Positions 1 to 12,731 of a stretch of 64,000 bases of DNA are shown piece after piece (the first letter of the stretch is position 1; each line of letters begins with the position of its first letter). A program made the translations under genes and the position numbers. Origin of the DNA: Enoplosus armatus (taxonomy: Eukaryota; Chordata; Actinopteri; Centrarchiformes; Enoplosidae); contig NC_092192.1 in assembly GCF_043641665.1 (NCBI RefSeq), positions 16,151,158-16,215,157 of the forward strand, in the 5' to 3' direction. The notes beneath the pieces are model-generated. The model did not search any database. It saw only the letters and a list, made by a program, of their open reading frames with translations, and was not told the DNA's origin.

Positions 1-3000
1 ATCGCGGGTTCTTGAGGAGGGGCCTGAGTGCAGGATGCATGTTGTTGAGCAAACTGAATTCATCGATGACCAGACATTTCAGCCACACCGTAGCACTGCT
101 ATGCAGCCCTATATCAAACGTGCAGCCGCAACCAAGCTGGCTTCAGCAGAGAAGCTCATGTACTTCTGCACAGATCAGCTGGGCCTGGAGCAAGACTTTG
201 AGCAAAAACAAATGCCTGAGGGCAAGCTGCAGGTTGATGGCTTCCTGCTTTGTGTTGATGTTAGCCGGGGCATGAACCGCAACTTTGATGACCAGCTGAA
301 ATTTGTCACAAACCTGTATGGTCAGCTTAGCAAGACTAAGAAGCCCATTGTGCTGGTCCTCACCAAATGTGATGAAGGAGTTGAACGCTACATCAAAGAT
401 GCACATACCTTTGCCATCACAAAAAAGAGTCTACCAGTAGTTGAGACATCTGCACGCTCAAATATAAATGTGGATCTTGCCTTCCTTACGTTGGTTCAAC
501 TTATTGATAAGGGCAGGGGCAAGCCCAAGATCATTCCTTACTTTGAAGCACTAAAGCTCCAGAGTCAGCAGATAGCTTCTGCCAAGGATCGCTATGAATG
601 GCTAATCAACCGTATAGTAAAGAATCATAATGAAACCTGGCTAAACACCAGTCGACGCATGAACACCTCCCCAGAGTACAAAGAATATGTCTTCTTGGAG
701 GGAACGGCTAAATGCAAGAAGCTTTTTCAACAGCATGTCTACCGTTTGAAACAGGAACATATTGAGAGGCGTCGCAAAATATACTTGAGCACTCTTCCTT
801 TAGCACTTAGTTCTTTGGTGCCTGACCTGGATGAGATAGATCAGCTGAGCTGGTCTGGGGTACAGAAGGTCCTTGAATCCAAGCAGCACTTTGCCCACTG
901 GTTTGTTGTTCTGGAAGACTCACCATGGGAGGATACATCTCACATTGATAACATGGAAGATGAGCGTATCCCTTCAGACCTACTGGAGACTGCTGAAGCA
1001 GAGGAACTATTTAATGCCCACCTGGAACATCTGCGTAATGAGTGCAGACGGGCAGAGATGAGGCTGGAGTTTAAACAGAAGTTAGCCTCCTCTCCCTTTG
1101 TCACACCTGGTAAACCTTGGGAGGAGGCCCGCAGCTTCATCATGAATGAAGAGTTCTACCAGTGGCTTGAGGAACCAGAGTACTTGGACCTGTACAACCG
1201 CCATCAGAAGGAGATGATTGACCGCGCTAAAGAAGACTTCCAGGAGCTCTTACTGGAGTACTCTGAGCTTTTCTATGAGCTTGAGGTGGATGCCAAGCCA
1301 AGTAAGGAGAAGATGGGGGCAATTCAGGAGGTTTTGGGGGAGGAACAAAGGTTTAAGGCGCTGCAAAAGCTTCCAGCTGAAAGAGATGCTCTGGTATTGA
1401 AGCATATCCACTTTGTCTATCACCCTACCAAGGAGACATGCCCCAGCAGTCCTCACTGTGGAGACTCTAAGATTGAACAACTCTTAGTGTCACGTTTCCC
1501 CACGTGTTACCCCTTTTTTGATGTGAAAGCTCATTTTGGGGACACCAAGGCTGACAGAATTAACCTTGTCATACTAGGGAAGGATGGACTGGCCAGAGAA
1601 TTTGCCAATGAGATTAGGGCTCTCTGCACAAATGATGACTGGTATGTGTTAGACGGGAAGATGTATGAACTGACACTGCGGCCTATTGAAGGAAATGTAC
1701 GTCTTCCAGTAAATTCCTTCCACACCCCTACTTTCACCCCTCACGGATGTCTGTGTCTGTATAATTCAAAAGAATCCCTCTCCTATGTGGTTGAAAGCCT
1801 TGAGCGACTTAGAGAATCAACTTTAGGTCGAAGGGATAGCCAGCTAGCACAGCTGCCAACATCACTGCTTTTAGTCACTAAAAGAGGCGTAGGATCATAT
1901 GTAGATATAGGTGGAGAAACTGCCTTAAACCTAATAACACAGGGACAGCAGGTTGCAAGGAGACTGCAGTGTAGCTTTTTAGACCCTGCCTCCCCTGGTG
2001 TGGGTTATGGCCATAATGTCAATGAGACTCAAATCAACCAGGTGCTGAGAGGCCTTCTGGACATTAGGAGGAGCACATCCTTTAGTAGCAGCTCCCCACC
2101 CCTCCTCCCTGAGCCCCCAGGTCTCAGAGACTCTCCTCATCAGCCGGCCCCAGAGGCAGACCTTCGCATCGTCATGTGCTTAATGTGTGGAGACTCCTAT
2201 GACATTGAGCAGCTCCTGTCCCCTTTCCTAATGCATCAGCACTGCAGGCCCATGTCTAATAGTGGCACCTCGGTATTGCTGGAGCAGACAGTTGGTGGAC
2301 ACAAGCTGGCTATAGAGCTCTCTCTGCTCTCATACCACGCCTCTTTCACTTTGCGGAAGAGCAGGCTAGTACACGGCTATATTGCTGTGTACTCTGTCTC
2401 CCGAAAAGCCTCCCTGGAGACCCTGTGTGCCTTCTTATGTGAGGTTCAGGACATCATCCCAGTTCAGCTGTTGGCAGTGGGAGATAGCCAGGCAGAGCTC
2501 ACTGACAGCGACTATGCCTGTGAACAGCAGATCCAGGGGGAGGAGCTAGCCCATGAGATTGAGGGTCGTTTCAATAGCGTGGTTTGTGGATCTGGTGGGG
2601 TGGTAGGAGGCCTGCACAGGATAGAAATGTTCCATTCTTTTCTGATGGAGGTGGTAGAGAAACGCAACATTGTGGAAGCCACACACATGTACGATAATGT
2701 CGCTGAAGCATGCACCAATGAAAATGTGTACTCCCCACGCTGCAGTTCTCCCAGTCCTGTCACCATGTTCCTGGATTCAGAGGATGACGTTGAGCCCTCG
2801 CCACCATACTATGATGGCACACTCACTTCTCATAGTGGGGGCTTCAACCTGCCTGACTTAGATTCCAGTGACATCTCTGTCATCTCTGATATCAGAGACT
2901 TTGAGAACAAACTCAACAACAAAGTACCCCCCCAAGTGAGAGTTAAACCAGGGGTCACTTTTGACTTCCGGAAGGTGAGCCGTAACCCATATATCGATAC

Positions 3001-3487
3001 ACTAGGTCATCGTCGCTCCCTACCCTCTGCTGTTACCTGGGTTCCTGGTGGGGATGTGGGCTACGATCCCTCAGACTATGCCGAGCCCATTGACGCAGTT
3101 TCAAAACCCCGCCCTAGCAATGAAGAGATCATCTACTCAGTGCCACATGACAGCACACAAGGCAAAATCATCACCATCCGCAACTCCAACAGGATGCACT
3201 CCAATGGAAATGGCTCAGACAGCGAAGCAGACAGCAGCTCTCTGGAGCGAAGGAGGAAGTTCTCAGCAGCGGGGGTGAAGCCTCGTCTGTACCGTGACCG
3301 CTCCAAGCGGCTCGGCAAGTTCAGCAGCTTTCGTACAAGCTTCATAGGCAGCGATGATGAGATGGGAGCTCTTCCAAAGTCCAAGGAAGATGACTTTGGG
3401 ACCCTGAAAGGCGAAAGTCTTGTCAATGAGGAGAGTGAGGACCCGAAAAAGAGGAACATTCTGAAGAGCCTGCGACGAACAGCCAAG
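1..3487 (+). CDS. arhgap35: arhgap35 large coding exon (partial)
   Basis: Reading starts at base 2 with [13 protein letters not shown], which parallels the human SRSLEDCVECKMH, so the ATG at 35 is internal and not the true start. One uninterrupted exon covers the GTPase remainder, FF domains, pG1, pG2 and middle domain. The Tyr in SDYAEP (codon 3077-3079) and in IIYSVPHD (codon 3134-3136) match the known Src-family/p120RasGAP docking tyrosines of p190A. The exon ends AAG|GTGTGT in phase 0. Reading on into the intron stops at 3580. Confidence 0.95.
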
Positions 3488-5723
3488 GTGTGTATTATAC
3501 CACCCTTTTCTGTTTTTGATCAAGAAAAGGTAGCTTTTTTCATTTACTTGTCCATAATATCATACAGAAGTTGTTGTTAATTATTTAATTGCTTGTTTTT
3601 TTAACTGTTTTCATTGATATTGCCCTTGTAAAAAACTAATTTTTTTTCATTTCTATAGGCATAGTAGTGCTATCACAGATAGTATAAAATATATTGAGGT
3701 CACTGATGAGTGAGCATGTTGAAACTGTGGTAATTTCTCGGGGAGTATTTAGACATTGAGCTTGTACCTGAATGTTAGGAACTCCTGATTTGCTACTGAC
3801 GAGGACAAACACATTTTGTTTGAATCCAATGAGCGCCCCTTAGTATCCGCATAATTATCCGTGTTTGAGACACTCAGACTCCTCTGTCATTCATACTTCA
3901 CAGAAAACAAGGCCAAAGGCCCGTCCAGCTATTCCCAAGCCACCAGAGAGCAATTACTTTGGGGTCCCCCTAGTGAGTGTGGTATCCCCAGACAGACCTA
4001 TCCCGCTCTTCATCGAGAAGTGTGTCCGCTTCATTGAGACAACAGGTCAGTTGTTTTGTCTTTTACCCTTATTGTGATGCTGTGCATGTGATGTATGCAA
4101 AATCTGAGTTAAAGTTTTATTCTGGGAAATACTGACAATGGTCATTTATCCGTTTTTATCCTTCACTATAGGTAAATATATTTTATGAAATTAATGTTAT
4201 TGATTAGTCACTTGACTAACATGGTTATTGTTAGATCTCCTTAACCCGTGCACCTGTTCATAACCACAGTATGATGTGAAATACAAGGGTTTATTCTGTT
4301 AAGTACTCTTTTAGAAACTGCCAGCATCTGTATTGTCATGTCTGTTTGCAATGGGGCTAATGAAGTGTTTGTGCTTTGCTTGTTTCCCACTGTGCCCCCC
4401 CACGTCTTCCCCCTTTTCTCTGCTGCGCTCTTTTTTCCTCAGGCCTGAACACAGAGGGTTTGTACCGCGTAAGCGGCAACAAGTCAGAGATGGAAAGCAT
4501 GCAGAGGCAGTTTGAACAGGGTGAGTTGCTCATCAGACTTGTTTGAACCAGCTGTTTGACATGCAATTATGTGACTGCCTAATCAAAACATAAACAGAGA
4601 TTTACTAAAGGAAAGTGTCATGCAACTGATTGTTTGGTCCTGATGACAGCTTCTACTGATGGGCTTATTTTCTGTGATCCCTTTAACTCTCTCTCTCCTT
4701 GTGTAGACCACGGATTAGACCTAGTGGAGAAAGACTTCTCCATAAACACTGTGGCTGGAGGCCTCAAAAGCTTCTTCTCTGAGCTGCCTGAACCCCTGGT
4801 GCCTTGTGCTCTGCAGGTGGACCTATTGGATGCTTTCAGTAAGCAAACACTGCTGGGCTGGGAGGGTCTTTACTAGAACATAAAAGATTATTTCTTTAGG
4901 AGGGAAGAGGGTAGGGAAGGTTTTGGCAGACCTGCTTTGCTCTGTTTACACTGTTTTAGGTGTTTGACAAGAATAATTTTCATGGTAGTGTAGCGAGACA
5001 TTTTAGTTTCAAATTACTGTTTGTGATGATGAGATCTCGGTTTTAATGGTAACTTCTCTCTCTGTGTGTGCAGAAATTAATGACAGAGAACAGAGGCTAT
5101 ATACCATGAAGGATGTCCTGAGGAGGTTCCCCAGGGAGAATTATGATGTCTTCAAATATGTAGTGAGCCACTTACACAAGTAAGTTCCCTGTCTACTGTT
5201 TAAATCACTTTCATGGATTTCTTGGTCTTCTGTGGTAGACACCCATCTGTTTGTGTCTGCGCTGTATGATGAGAATTAATAAATTGGTGTCTATTTGTGT
5301 GTTTTTCCCAGGGTGAGCCAGCTGAACAGGTTGAACTTGATGACCAGTGAAAACTTGTCCATCTGTTTCTGGCCCACTCTCATGAGGCCAGACTTCACCA
5401 CTATGGATGCCCTGACTGCCACACGCACCTACCAGACAATCATCGAGACATTCATCCACCAGTGTGCATTCTTCTTTTACAACCAGCCCCTCCTCGACTC
5501 CCCCACCGGCCTAGCAGGCCTCCCTGCCTCGCCCACCACCACCCTCAGCGGGAGCTCTGCCTACTCTTGTTACCGCTCCTCTCCTCCCCACACCACCACA
5601 CACTTCAGCCCCCTGCAGCAGTCCCCGCCCACCACCCCCCAGTCTCCCCTGCAGTCTCTGCTCCCTCCCCTCCACCAGCACCCCCACTCCCACCATTCCC
5701 CTGCCGAACAAGAGACACTGTGA
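1..5723 (+). CDS. arhgap35: arhgap35 (p190A RhoGAP), 5'-truncated by the window edge
   Basis: This is the GTPase-activating protein p190A, which stimulates GTP hydrolysis by Rho at the membrane and so relaxes actomyosin contractility. The window enters inside the N-terminal GTPase-like domain; about 90 residues including the P-loop lie upstream. Visible coding is 1-3487, 3904-4045, 4443-4520, 4707-4838, 5074-5179 and 5312-5723, about 1451 residues against 1499 for the whole human protein. Domain order seen: GTPase-like remainder with TKCD at 362-373, four FF domains (about 580-1450), pseudoGTPase pG1 (about 1555-2070, [12 protein letters not shown]), pseudoGTPase pG2 (about 2160-2690, [12 protein letters not shown]), a middle region with two tyrosine sites, and RhoGAP with an arginine finger. 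The proline-rich end resembles p190A rather than p190B (ARHGAP5), which I recall as lacking this PPTPQSP-type tail. Which teleost copy (a or b) cannot be told from here. Confidence 0.95.
3488..3903 (+). other. arhgap35: arhgap35 intron after the large exon
   Basis: A 416-nt GT-AG intron. The frame stays open for 31 codons into it before a stop, so a retained transcript would lose the RhoGAP domain. Nothing else is recognised in it. Confidence 0.85.
3904..4045 (+). CDS. arhgap35: arhgap35 exon: polybasic linker and start of RhoGAP
   Basis: The exon follows acceptor CTTCACAG and encodes [20 protein letters not shown], then [20 protein letters not shown], the entry into the RhoGAP fold. The Lys/Arg/Pro stretch matches the polybasic region of human p190A that precedes the GAP domain. 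It ends in phase 1 before GTCAGT. Confidence 0.93.
4046..4442 (+). other. arhgap35: arhgap35 intron
   Basis: A 397-nt GT-AG intron with a long pyrimidine tract before the acceptor at 4441-4442. No other feature is seen. Confidence 0.8.
4443..4520 (+). CDS. arhgap35: arhgap35 exon with the RhoGAP arginine finger
   Basis: Encodes [20 protein letters not shown]. The Arg codon CGC at 4466-4468 sits in the LYRVSG motif that supplies the catalytic arginine finger in RhoGAP domains, so the GAP is expected to be active. 78 nt, phase 1 to phase 1. Confidence 0.95.
4707..4838 (+). CDS. arhgap35: arhgap35 exon: RhoGAP helical core
   Basis: Encodes [20 protein letters not shown], then [13 protein letters not shown], the conserved RhoGAP segment whose LPEPL motif is typical of the family. 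Bounded by TGTGTAG and A|GTAAGC; the next exon restores K-I-N-D-R. Confidence 0.95.
5074..5179 (+). CDS. arhgap35: arhgap35 exon: RhoGAP core
   Basis: Encodes [20 protein letters not shown], then [16 protein letters not shown]. Acceptor CAG at 5071-5073. The donor AA|GTAAGT leaves a phase-2 split lysine completed by the G at 5312. Confidence 0.94.
5312..5723 (+). CDS. arhgap35: arhgap35 last coding exon: end of RhoGAP and proline-rich tail
   Basis: Encodes [20 protein letters not shown], then PTLMRPDF, the Rho-binding end of the GAP fold. A Pro/Ser/His-rich tail follows and ends QETL before TGA at 5721-5723. The [15 protein letters not shown] run parallels the GSK3/ERK-type phosphorylated tail of human p190A. 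A His/Pro stretch near the end (about 5665-5700) looks specific to fish. Confidence 0.95.
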
Positions 5724-8040
5724 GAGCCAGTGAAACCACGTGTGCCCATGATGATGCTGGACCTTATCACCAATTCACACACACACAAAAAAAAAAAAAT
5801 GTGTGCTTGCACACTACATTTTTGATCATGAACAACATAGGTTAGAAAGTGACTAAGAAACTTCCCTAACCTGCCATTTGTATCCATACTTGTGTGCATC
5901 AGGGCAGGCTACCATTATCAGTCACTCTGCCTCTGCCCTCTGAGCCCCTGATCGCCTGGAATATGACATCAGGTCAGAAGTGGAGGACAGAGGTCACTGT
6001 CACAGCAAGCCCCTCTTCTGTCAACAGCCACCACTTATCCTATACTACCAAGAAATAGAAACCTCCATGCCAAGCTGGAAGAATTGATTTGTGGCCACCA
6101 TGTTTATATCTGTGTAACTGTTTTAGTTTTGTTTCTCATGAAAGTACTGCCACTGGATTTTTAGACTGTTCCTCTGTAGGTCCTTTGGGCAGCAGTTTGC
6201 TCCATATAGCAGAGGATCCTCTGTCTGCCTTTGGGGTTCCTCTCATCGGCTCTACTTGAGGGGTCAGCATGGGGAAGGGAAGGGGAAGGGATGGGGGGGG
6301 GGGTTACATATCCAGGGATGCACTTTAATGTTCACTGTTGTTTTTCCCTCAAAAGGGTTTTTTTTTTCTTGACATACTGTTTTCTTGTGTGTTTTTAATT
6401 TCACAGCTCAAACAGCCATACCCATTGTCTCTACAGAGCTCTGGCAGATCAAACTTTGTTTACATCAAACTTGTTTTTGTATCCACAAACTTATCTGAAG
6501 CACTTTTTGATAGTGTAGTGTTAAATTTGAAGAAATGCCACATTGATTAATTGTCCATATTGTCTGTTTAGTGGTTGAGTGTGGCATCAGCGCAGGCTTG
6601 TGAAACAAGATCCTTTTTGTAAAAACTTGAGTTCTTTAAGTTGATCCAGAGGTCCCATTTTAGGTGGATGGGAAATCTGAATCTATTCATTTTCCTCATT
6701 CATCCAGCCATGTGAAAAATAGTTTTCTTTTTAGAGTTTGTCCTCTTTCTAGCTGTTGGTTGATCAGAGTGGATGTTTAGGGAAGTGTGGTTTAATTAGA
6801 CCATTATGATATCAGAGAGGACTTTGCCTGCCATCAGTCAAGTGAAGGAGAAATTTTGCCATTATTGAATGTGTAATCTAGTCATACCATAACACAACTC
6901 TACATTGCCATCTGGTGTCCATGGAAACCAAACGCTTGAAACATGATAGGTTGCTGGATGTGTTGCTGTGGCTGTCTATCAAACCAAGCTCTTTGTATTC
7001 ATCTAATATTAAGGACCTTTAACTCGGAAGGTTTAGTTTTCTCAACGCACTGTTACTGCTAGTCCTGCTATACAATACGATGACCAGTAGAAGTTACATA
7101 TTTGTGGATGGGACACATTCAGGAAGGACCACCGGCCGTTTACCTGCTCTAGTGAATTAGTTTTGTGCTGGCATATTGTCCTCCCTTTTCATGGAAAACA
7201 AGCAGCACATTTTCAGTGGTAACACTGTTAATGAAGACCTGATCATTTTAACCATTAAACGTATGAGAGGAAGCACTGTCTTTTCAATGGGGACAAGTCA
7301 AAATGGACCACCAGACATATAAGTTCTGGATGTTTGTGGCTCTGTTATGGTTCTTGGTTGCAACAATGACCAGACTAGTTAGATCATTGGTTGTAGTAGT
7401 ATTTGGGATCATCACTTACTGGTACTTTTGGAATCGCAATGCTGTTGGAAGTCAGTCATTTTATGTGTTTATCAGACTAAACTGAGGGCTCTTCTCAAAC
7501 TGCTCAGAGCTGTAAGCTGTAACATTAAGACTGGCACAGAACCAACCAAGCCAACTGTCCCACTATAACACGATTCCTGGGAGTATAAAATCTTACTGCA
7601 TCACTTGACTTCTGACACAACCTTGGCAAAAATCTGCTGTTCAATGAGCAAAAAAGTGAGTGCATACTACTCTATAATGGTTGTTTATTTGTATGTTGGG
7701 GAACACCACCCTTTAGTCAATGGTAGAAAACATTTCTAGTGTGTATTTCAATGATTGAAAGTCCATTTTTACAATTTTTGTGAATGGTTCAAGGCCACTT
7801 AAGTTTAGTGCATGATTTAAAAAAACACCAAGGGGGAAGGATGAAAGCCTCTTCCTGTTTTAAAACATGAAATTAGTACGAGAACAAAACAAATACTAAA
7901 GTGAAATAGCTGAAACGTGAAAGTCTATGTACTGTGCACCAAGAGCAAACCATGGAATTTGTCTGACTGAGAATAGTGTTTGAAGATGAAGGCCTTATGT
8001 GAACTGTATAATAGTTAATAAATTAAATCTTGTAAAATTG
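5724..8040 (+). other. arhgap35: arhgap35 3'UTR
   Basis: About 2.3 kb of noncoding sequence follow the stop, up to the poly(A) site. It contains a run of 11 G at 6293-6303 and scattered AT-rich stretches. The end is set by AATAAA at 8017-8022 with a GT-rich tract at about 8054-8078. A further AATAAA at 9407-9412 could serve a longer form. Confidence 0.7.
8017..8022 (+). terminator. arhgap35 poly(A) signal
   Basis: Canonical AATAAA followed about 30-55 nt later by TGTGGTGCATGTGTTTGTGT, a good GU-rich downstream element. This is the best cleavage site in the region. Confidence 0.75.
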
Positions 8041-10170
8041 TCCTCAGCTTTCTTGTGGTGCATGTGTTTGTGTCTTTCATTGAGCCTTTTTACGGTTTGA
8101 GAGGTACCATCCATTAATGTCACAATTTGTGAACCTCAAGTTTGAAATGAGATTGGAACCTCATTGTTAAAACTGCATTGTCTGATTATTTATTAATTTA
8201 CAAAGCCACACAAAAGCAGTTAGATTGGTATTGTCACAACAATGGGGCCCAGGCAATCAGGAATATCAAGCATATAATTTTGTTGGTTACAATTTTCAGT
8301 ATTATGTGAAAATCGACAGTCTTTTGAAAAGCCCCATTTCACCCCGCTGTCATCTGACAAAATATTAGACGGGCTACTATTATCCACATTTCTCACCGTG
8401 GAATAGTGGAGGGTGGGTTCAATTATTTTCCTGATTGACAAACACACAACAAGGCATAAATATGTGGCTGCTGCTCCCCAAGGATAATCAGAGGCCATGC
8501 TACATCTGTATAAAGCACACTTTTTAACTCTTCTATCCATGCAGCATCCTTCTAATAAACAAGCTTAATGCTTCACAACTCACATTACATGCAGAAAGAC
8601 CTCTGCTGTAGTAACTAGAAGCTGTAGTATTTAGGCACTGGTGCAGGTGACTCTGAAAAACATCAATTATTCAGAGCATATCCGTCATGAGTGACTGCAC
8701 TCTTTTGGCAGAATACTTTCGTCACAGTATCCATTAACTTGTGTGGAGGGGAAGGGCATTATAATGTTATGACGCCATCTTGTGGCTGCATAGCTGCAGA
8801 GCTAAGAAGAAGTGGGCGTCTTCTTGCCACATCTCATTACTCAGTGAGGATTACCGTGTGTCGTGCTGTCCCGTTTCCCGTTCACTCCTTCCACTTCAGA
8901 TGGCAGATTCAACTCTGGTCACTGAGGTCAAACAGAAATCTTAGACAACTTACACCACAGCTATGGCGGTGGGTGAAGGATGATGAGCAACTACAGTTCA
9001 CCTTCAGTCTAGGCGCTTCACTTATGTTCAATATGCTCTTATACTATTTATATGTTGACACACGCTGTGCTATTTTTTACCAGTCTAGTGTATTGATGAA
9101 CTCTCCAGCCAAATTATAAATGCTGTAGTTGATGACAGCCTGACCTAACAATATGGAACACATTTGACTGAACCTTTCATTGATAATGTCACATTAAGCA
9201 ATCACTAGAGTAAGAGAGCATATAGTCAATTACTGAACTGAATTTGCTACCCTGTCTTAGTTCTAGGCTGTTCAGTAGGCCTGTTGTTATTAATGGCAGC
9301 TGTGTTCAATGTATAACCTGTATGTGGTTCTTGTATATGTCAAGAACACACTCAACCCCCCTGCGTCCTCTGTGTTTGATCAACACACTGTGGCAAGGCC
9401 TATTACAATAAATATACATTATTATGTACCTGCAGTTTGTATGACCATATAGACGAATTTACTGCACTTTTAAAGGGGCACTTCAGTTTTACACATTAAG
9501 CTCAAATTATTTGTCATGAGGAGTGCTATGCTGCCTGTGAAAACAGTTACAGACTTCAAACTTATTACAAAAAAAGGCAGTGTTACAAACTGGCTGTGTG
9601 GAGTTTTAAAGAGATGGCAGTTTATCAGGCAGGGAGGGTCTAATGAAAGATGCTATCAAGTTGCATTATGGGAAGTGTAGGATCCAGTGTTTTCGGGGCT
9701 TGACTAGGGACTGCAAGTCAGGATATCGCTGCCTCTGCTGCTTCAATTTTGACCGTCATTTAAAATCTGTTTCTCACAGGCCCCAAACTTTATGGATGTA
9801 GAATAGTAAATTCCTGCAGTACCCCTTTAAGTCATCTGTCCATTGTTAAATTCACATAGTGTATGCTTTTATTAGATTCTCATATCTCATTTTCATAATG
9901 CTTTGGCCAATTTCATACCGGATAAATGTTTGTATTTTCATACTATGTTTATATTTTATCTTAATATTATTAGCTGAGTATCAACACCGAATACTTTCTT
10001 CATATTTTTATATCATTAGATTTGGTGTTGTGTCACATGTCAACCCATCACAGGTTGGTCCAATGATCTGCAAGTATGAAATGCTGCTTCATCTGTTAAT
10101 TCAATGTGAAAGTCAGTTCAAACATTTTCAGATGATATGCAAACAAACCTGTTGAGAATGACAGAAGCCG
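8041..10170. other. Convergent intergenic gap
   Basis: About 2.1 kb lie between the plus-strand poly(A) site of arhgap35 and the minus-strand poly(A) signal of dscaml1. Apart from the inverted-repeat element at 9470-9830 and a spare AATAAA at 9407-9412, I recognise nothing. The open frames here are short and resemble no protein I know. Confidence 0.7.
9470..9830. mobile_element. MITE-like element with TTAA-flanked inverted ends
   Basis: The left end TTAAAGGGGCACT and the right end AGTACCCCTTTAA are inverted copies with one mismatch, 361 bp apart, with no coding capacity between them. TTAA at both outer edges is the target duplication of piggyBac-type elements, but the first terminal bases (AGGGG) are not classical for that family. 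I therefore call it a nonautonomous inverted-repeat element of uncertain class. Confidence 0.6.
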
Positions 10171-12731
10171 TGACGTATGAAAGATAGCTTTATTGCACAA
10201 GGTGTTAGAATGATCTTTTTAGTTTTTGCTTTCTTTTCATAGAAAATGTACTTTTGAACACAAGCAATTGCTATAACAAGCAACTCAAACAAACGTTTGG
10301 GATACCCTCAACATTTTTTGTTTTTTTTTTGTTTTTGATTTTCATACATTTTTACCTTCAATTTTTCCCTTTTAGCAAGCATGCAATGATTTTCTGAGGA
10401 TGAACAAAATACAAAATAATGATAATAAAAAAGTAAATAGGACAAATGACAACATCAAAAGACCTTTAAAAAAGAATAAAAATTCAACAAATTAGTATCA
10501 AAAACATAAAGGGAAAGAAAAATGTTTTTTTGCCCATTTCAGAAGTAAAATACTTTATTTTTGATACTATTTCAATTTTGAAATTGGGGCATTCAACCCT
10601 GATGTGTCCCCTGATTTATTCTGACGAAAATAGCTCTTCATACAAAACTGTGTTTTATGTACAAGACTTAATCTATAAACAACACTGATAAAGGTAGAGA
10701 GGATGGATCTAGTATGTTCAGGTGGGTGAATTTTTACTTTAATTTATCTGAATGGGGGAAAAGGGGCGGGAGTCTGAGTGCTTCAGGTTTACAGACCGAC
10801 TCCAGTCCAGTATATACACAACAGTAGTTTGTGTGACCAAAAGAGCTACGAGTCCCTGATTTCACTTGGCTGAACTGGTTTTAGCCACAGGCCACATACC
10901 TTAGTACTGTTTGGCCCCTGGAACCAAAATAAATTTTGACAAAAAAACCCAAACAAATGACAATGAATATTATAAATCAAAATCAACAGACCAACAGATA
11001 ACCCCTCCCCTAAACAAACAAACAAATAAAGCAAATGGATAAATAAATATAAACCACAAAACACTATCATGGAGATGCTTCAAAAAGACATTCCAATAGG
11101 TTCTGGTGTGAATGTACATTAGCGCAAAATGGAGATAAAGAAAGAGGGACATATACAGTACTTCAGACAGGGCAACAACAAAGATATCAATTGAGTGAAC
11201 ATTATATCATTTTCAAAACTGAACTCCCTGACATATAACATTGCTCAACATTATATAATTTGACTTCATTCACATCATGACTGGGATTCCTTCAGCTAGA
11301 TATCCATTTCTTTAAAGAGCAAAGGTCGGCTGAGTGACATCAAGGCTGGCTGAGAGGCTGGTGGGATGTGTTACTGTATCTGTGACAGAAGCCTTAAGTC
11401 TGCAACCCTCCTCTCAACGTAAAACCTATTTGAGGGTCCTCCGTGACACTGATTTGGTTTCTGAATGCAAGCTAGAGTCATATAGCCTATATCCTCACGA
11501 CCAGACTTAAATAATATTACAGGAGGCTTTCTGTCTTGATTGTTTCCACCGAACACACTCAGCAAAGCAGACCAGGGAGGTTATTATCTGTTCACCCAGC
11601 CAGCCTGCCCCTTTCAGGAACTGACACTAAAACTAAGTAGCCTATCTTTCTTTTCCCATCTCAACATGGGGCTTGGAACGGGCCACTCTCTGTTCATACA
11701 GGAGCGAAAACACTCTTCTCTTAGTCGGTCTACCTACAGAAACATACAGAACATCCCGTATATATACTAAACTTTTTCTTTCTTTAGTCCAACCTTTTTT
11801 AAAATTTCTCTTTTTTTAAATTTCATGATTGAGCGATTGTCTCGTTCTTAAATTTGACATTAACATTAAATTGCTGTATATACTACTACACTATTGTAGT
11901 AAATACAATTTATACTTTGTCATAATTTCACTTAAATGTCAATAATATACCTACATAGAAATATATATGTAAATTCTTTATAATACCAAATATTCTCTAT
12001 TTGTTATGTGAGAAATTATAGCTGGTTCATTTGGGTTGTCATGATTTGATTAAAAACTTAGACACTGTTCAGCTGGAGAGAGATGTGTGGAGAACATTAG
12101 TGTGATAGAAATGTTATCCTTCTTGGAAGTGAACCTGAATCATTTTCTTTTGGAATTACCATTAAGAGAAAATTTGCCAATAGCTATTTGGGACTTTAAG
12201 AGACACATAGAGGGTGAAAGATACAGTAAGAATAGGGGAACTTAACTGGAAGTCCTGCAAATTGACAATAATACTCAAACTATGGAGGACAGTATGTGTG
12301 TGCGTATGAGAGACAGGATGGCCACACAGCTTCATACTGGCTATCGTAGTCTTCATCATCATAAACACAGAGCATTTAGCTCCTCAATTATAGTCAATAT
12401 TTCCAAATGACCACAGAATCGCTTCCTGTTTTTTTTGCTGTGCAAGTCCCGCGAGAACTGAGCGGAGCTGAGCACCAGCCGGCTGGAACTGTTAGTTGGA
12501 GTTAGTAATTCTTTTGTAGAGTCCCAGGTGAACATGAAAAGTAGGGTTAGCTGGGTCTCTGTCTGGGAGAACACCTACCCCGAGGAAAATTAGACAGAAC
12601 GCAGGGCAGTTCACCATTAGTTGGGTTTAAAGAAAGATGGTTGCATGCCCTTTCTGGCCCAGACTGAAGAGTGCCAGAGTGGGGCTGGCTGAGGAGTGGG
12701 ACAGCAATGCAAGTCTGTGCAAGAGAGTGGA
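10170..12731 (-). other. dscaml1: dscaml1 3'UTR
   Basis: About 2.5 kb between the stop codon and the last AATAAA, AT-rich with U-rich stretches on the transcript strand and no convincing open frame. Its extent is inferred from the poly(A) signals. Confidence 0.55.
10189..10194 (-). terminator. dscaml1 distal poly(A) signal
   Basis: TTTATT on the plus strand reads AATAAA on the minus strand, in GTGCAATAAAGCTATC. A second candidate (10554-10559) lies upstream in the transcript. Cleavage would fall near 10170. Confidence 0.55.

Noticed and set aside
3488..3580. Extra coding tail after the large arhgap35 exon
   Set aside because: The conserved continuation KTRPKARP lies in the next exon after a normal GT-AG intron; the open tail is intronic.
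1..5723. Assignment to ARHGAP5 (p190B)
   Set aside because: The proline-rich [11 protein letters not shown] tail and the [13 protein letters not shown] context match p190A as I know it.
8691..9119. 142-residue open frame in the intergenic gap
   Set aside because: No recognisable motif; a chance frame between two 3' ends.
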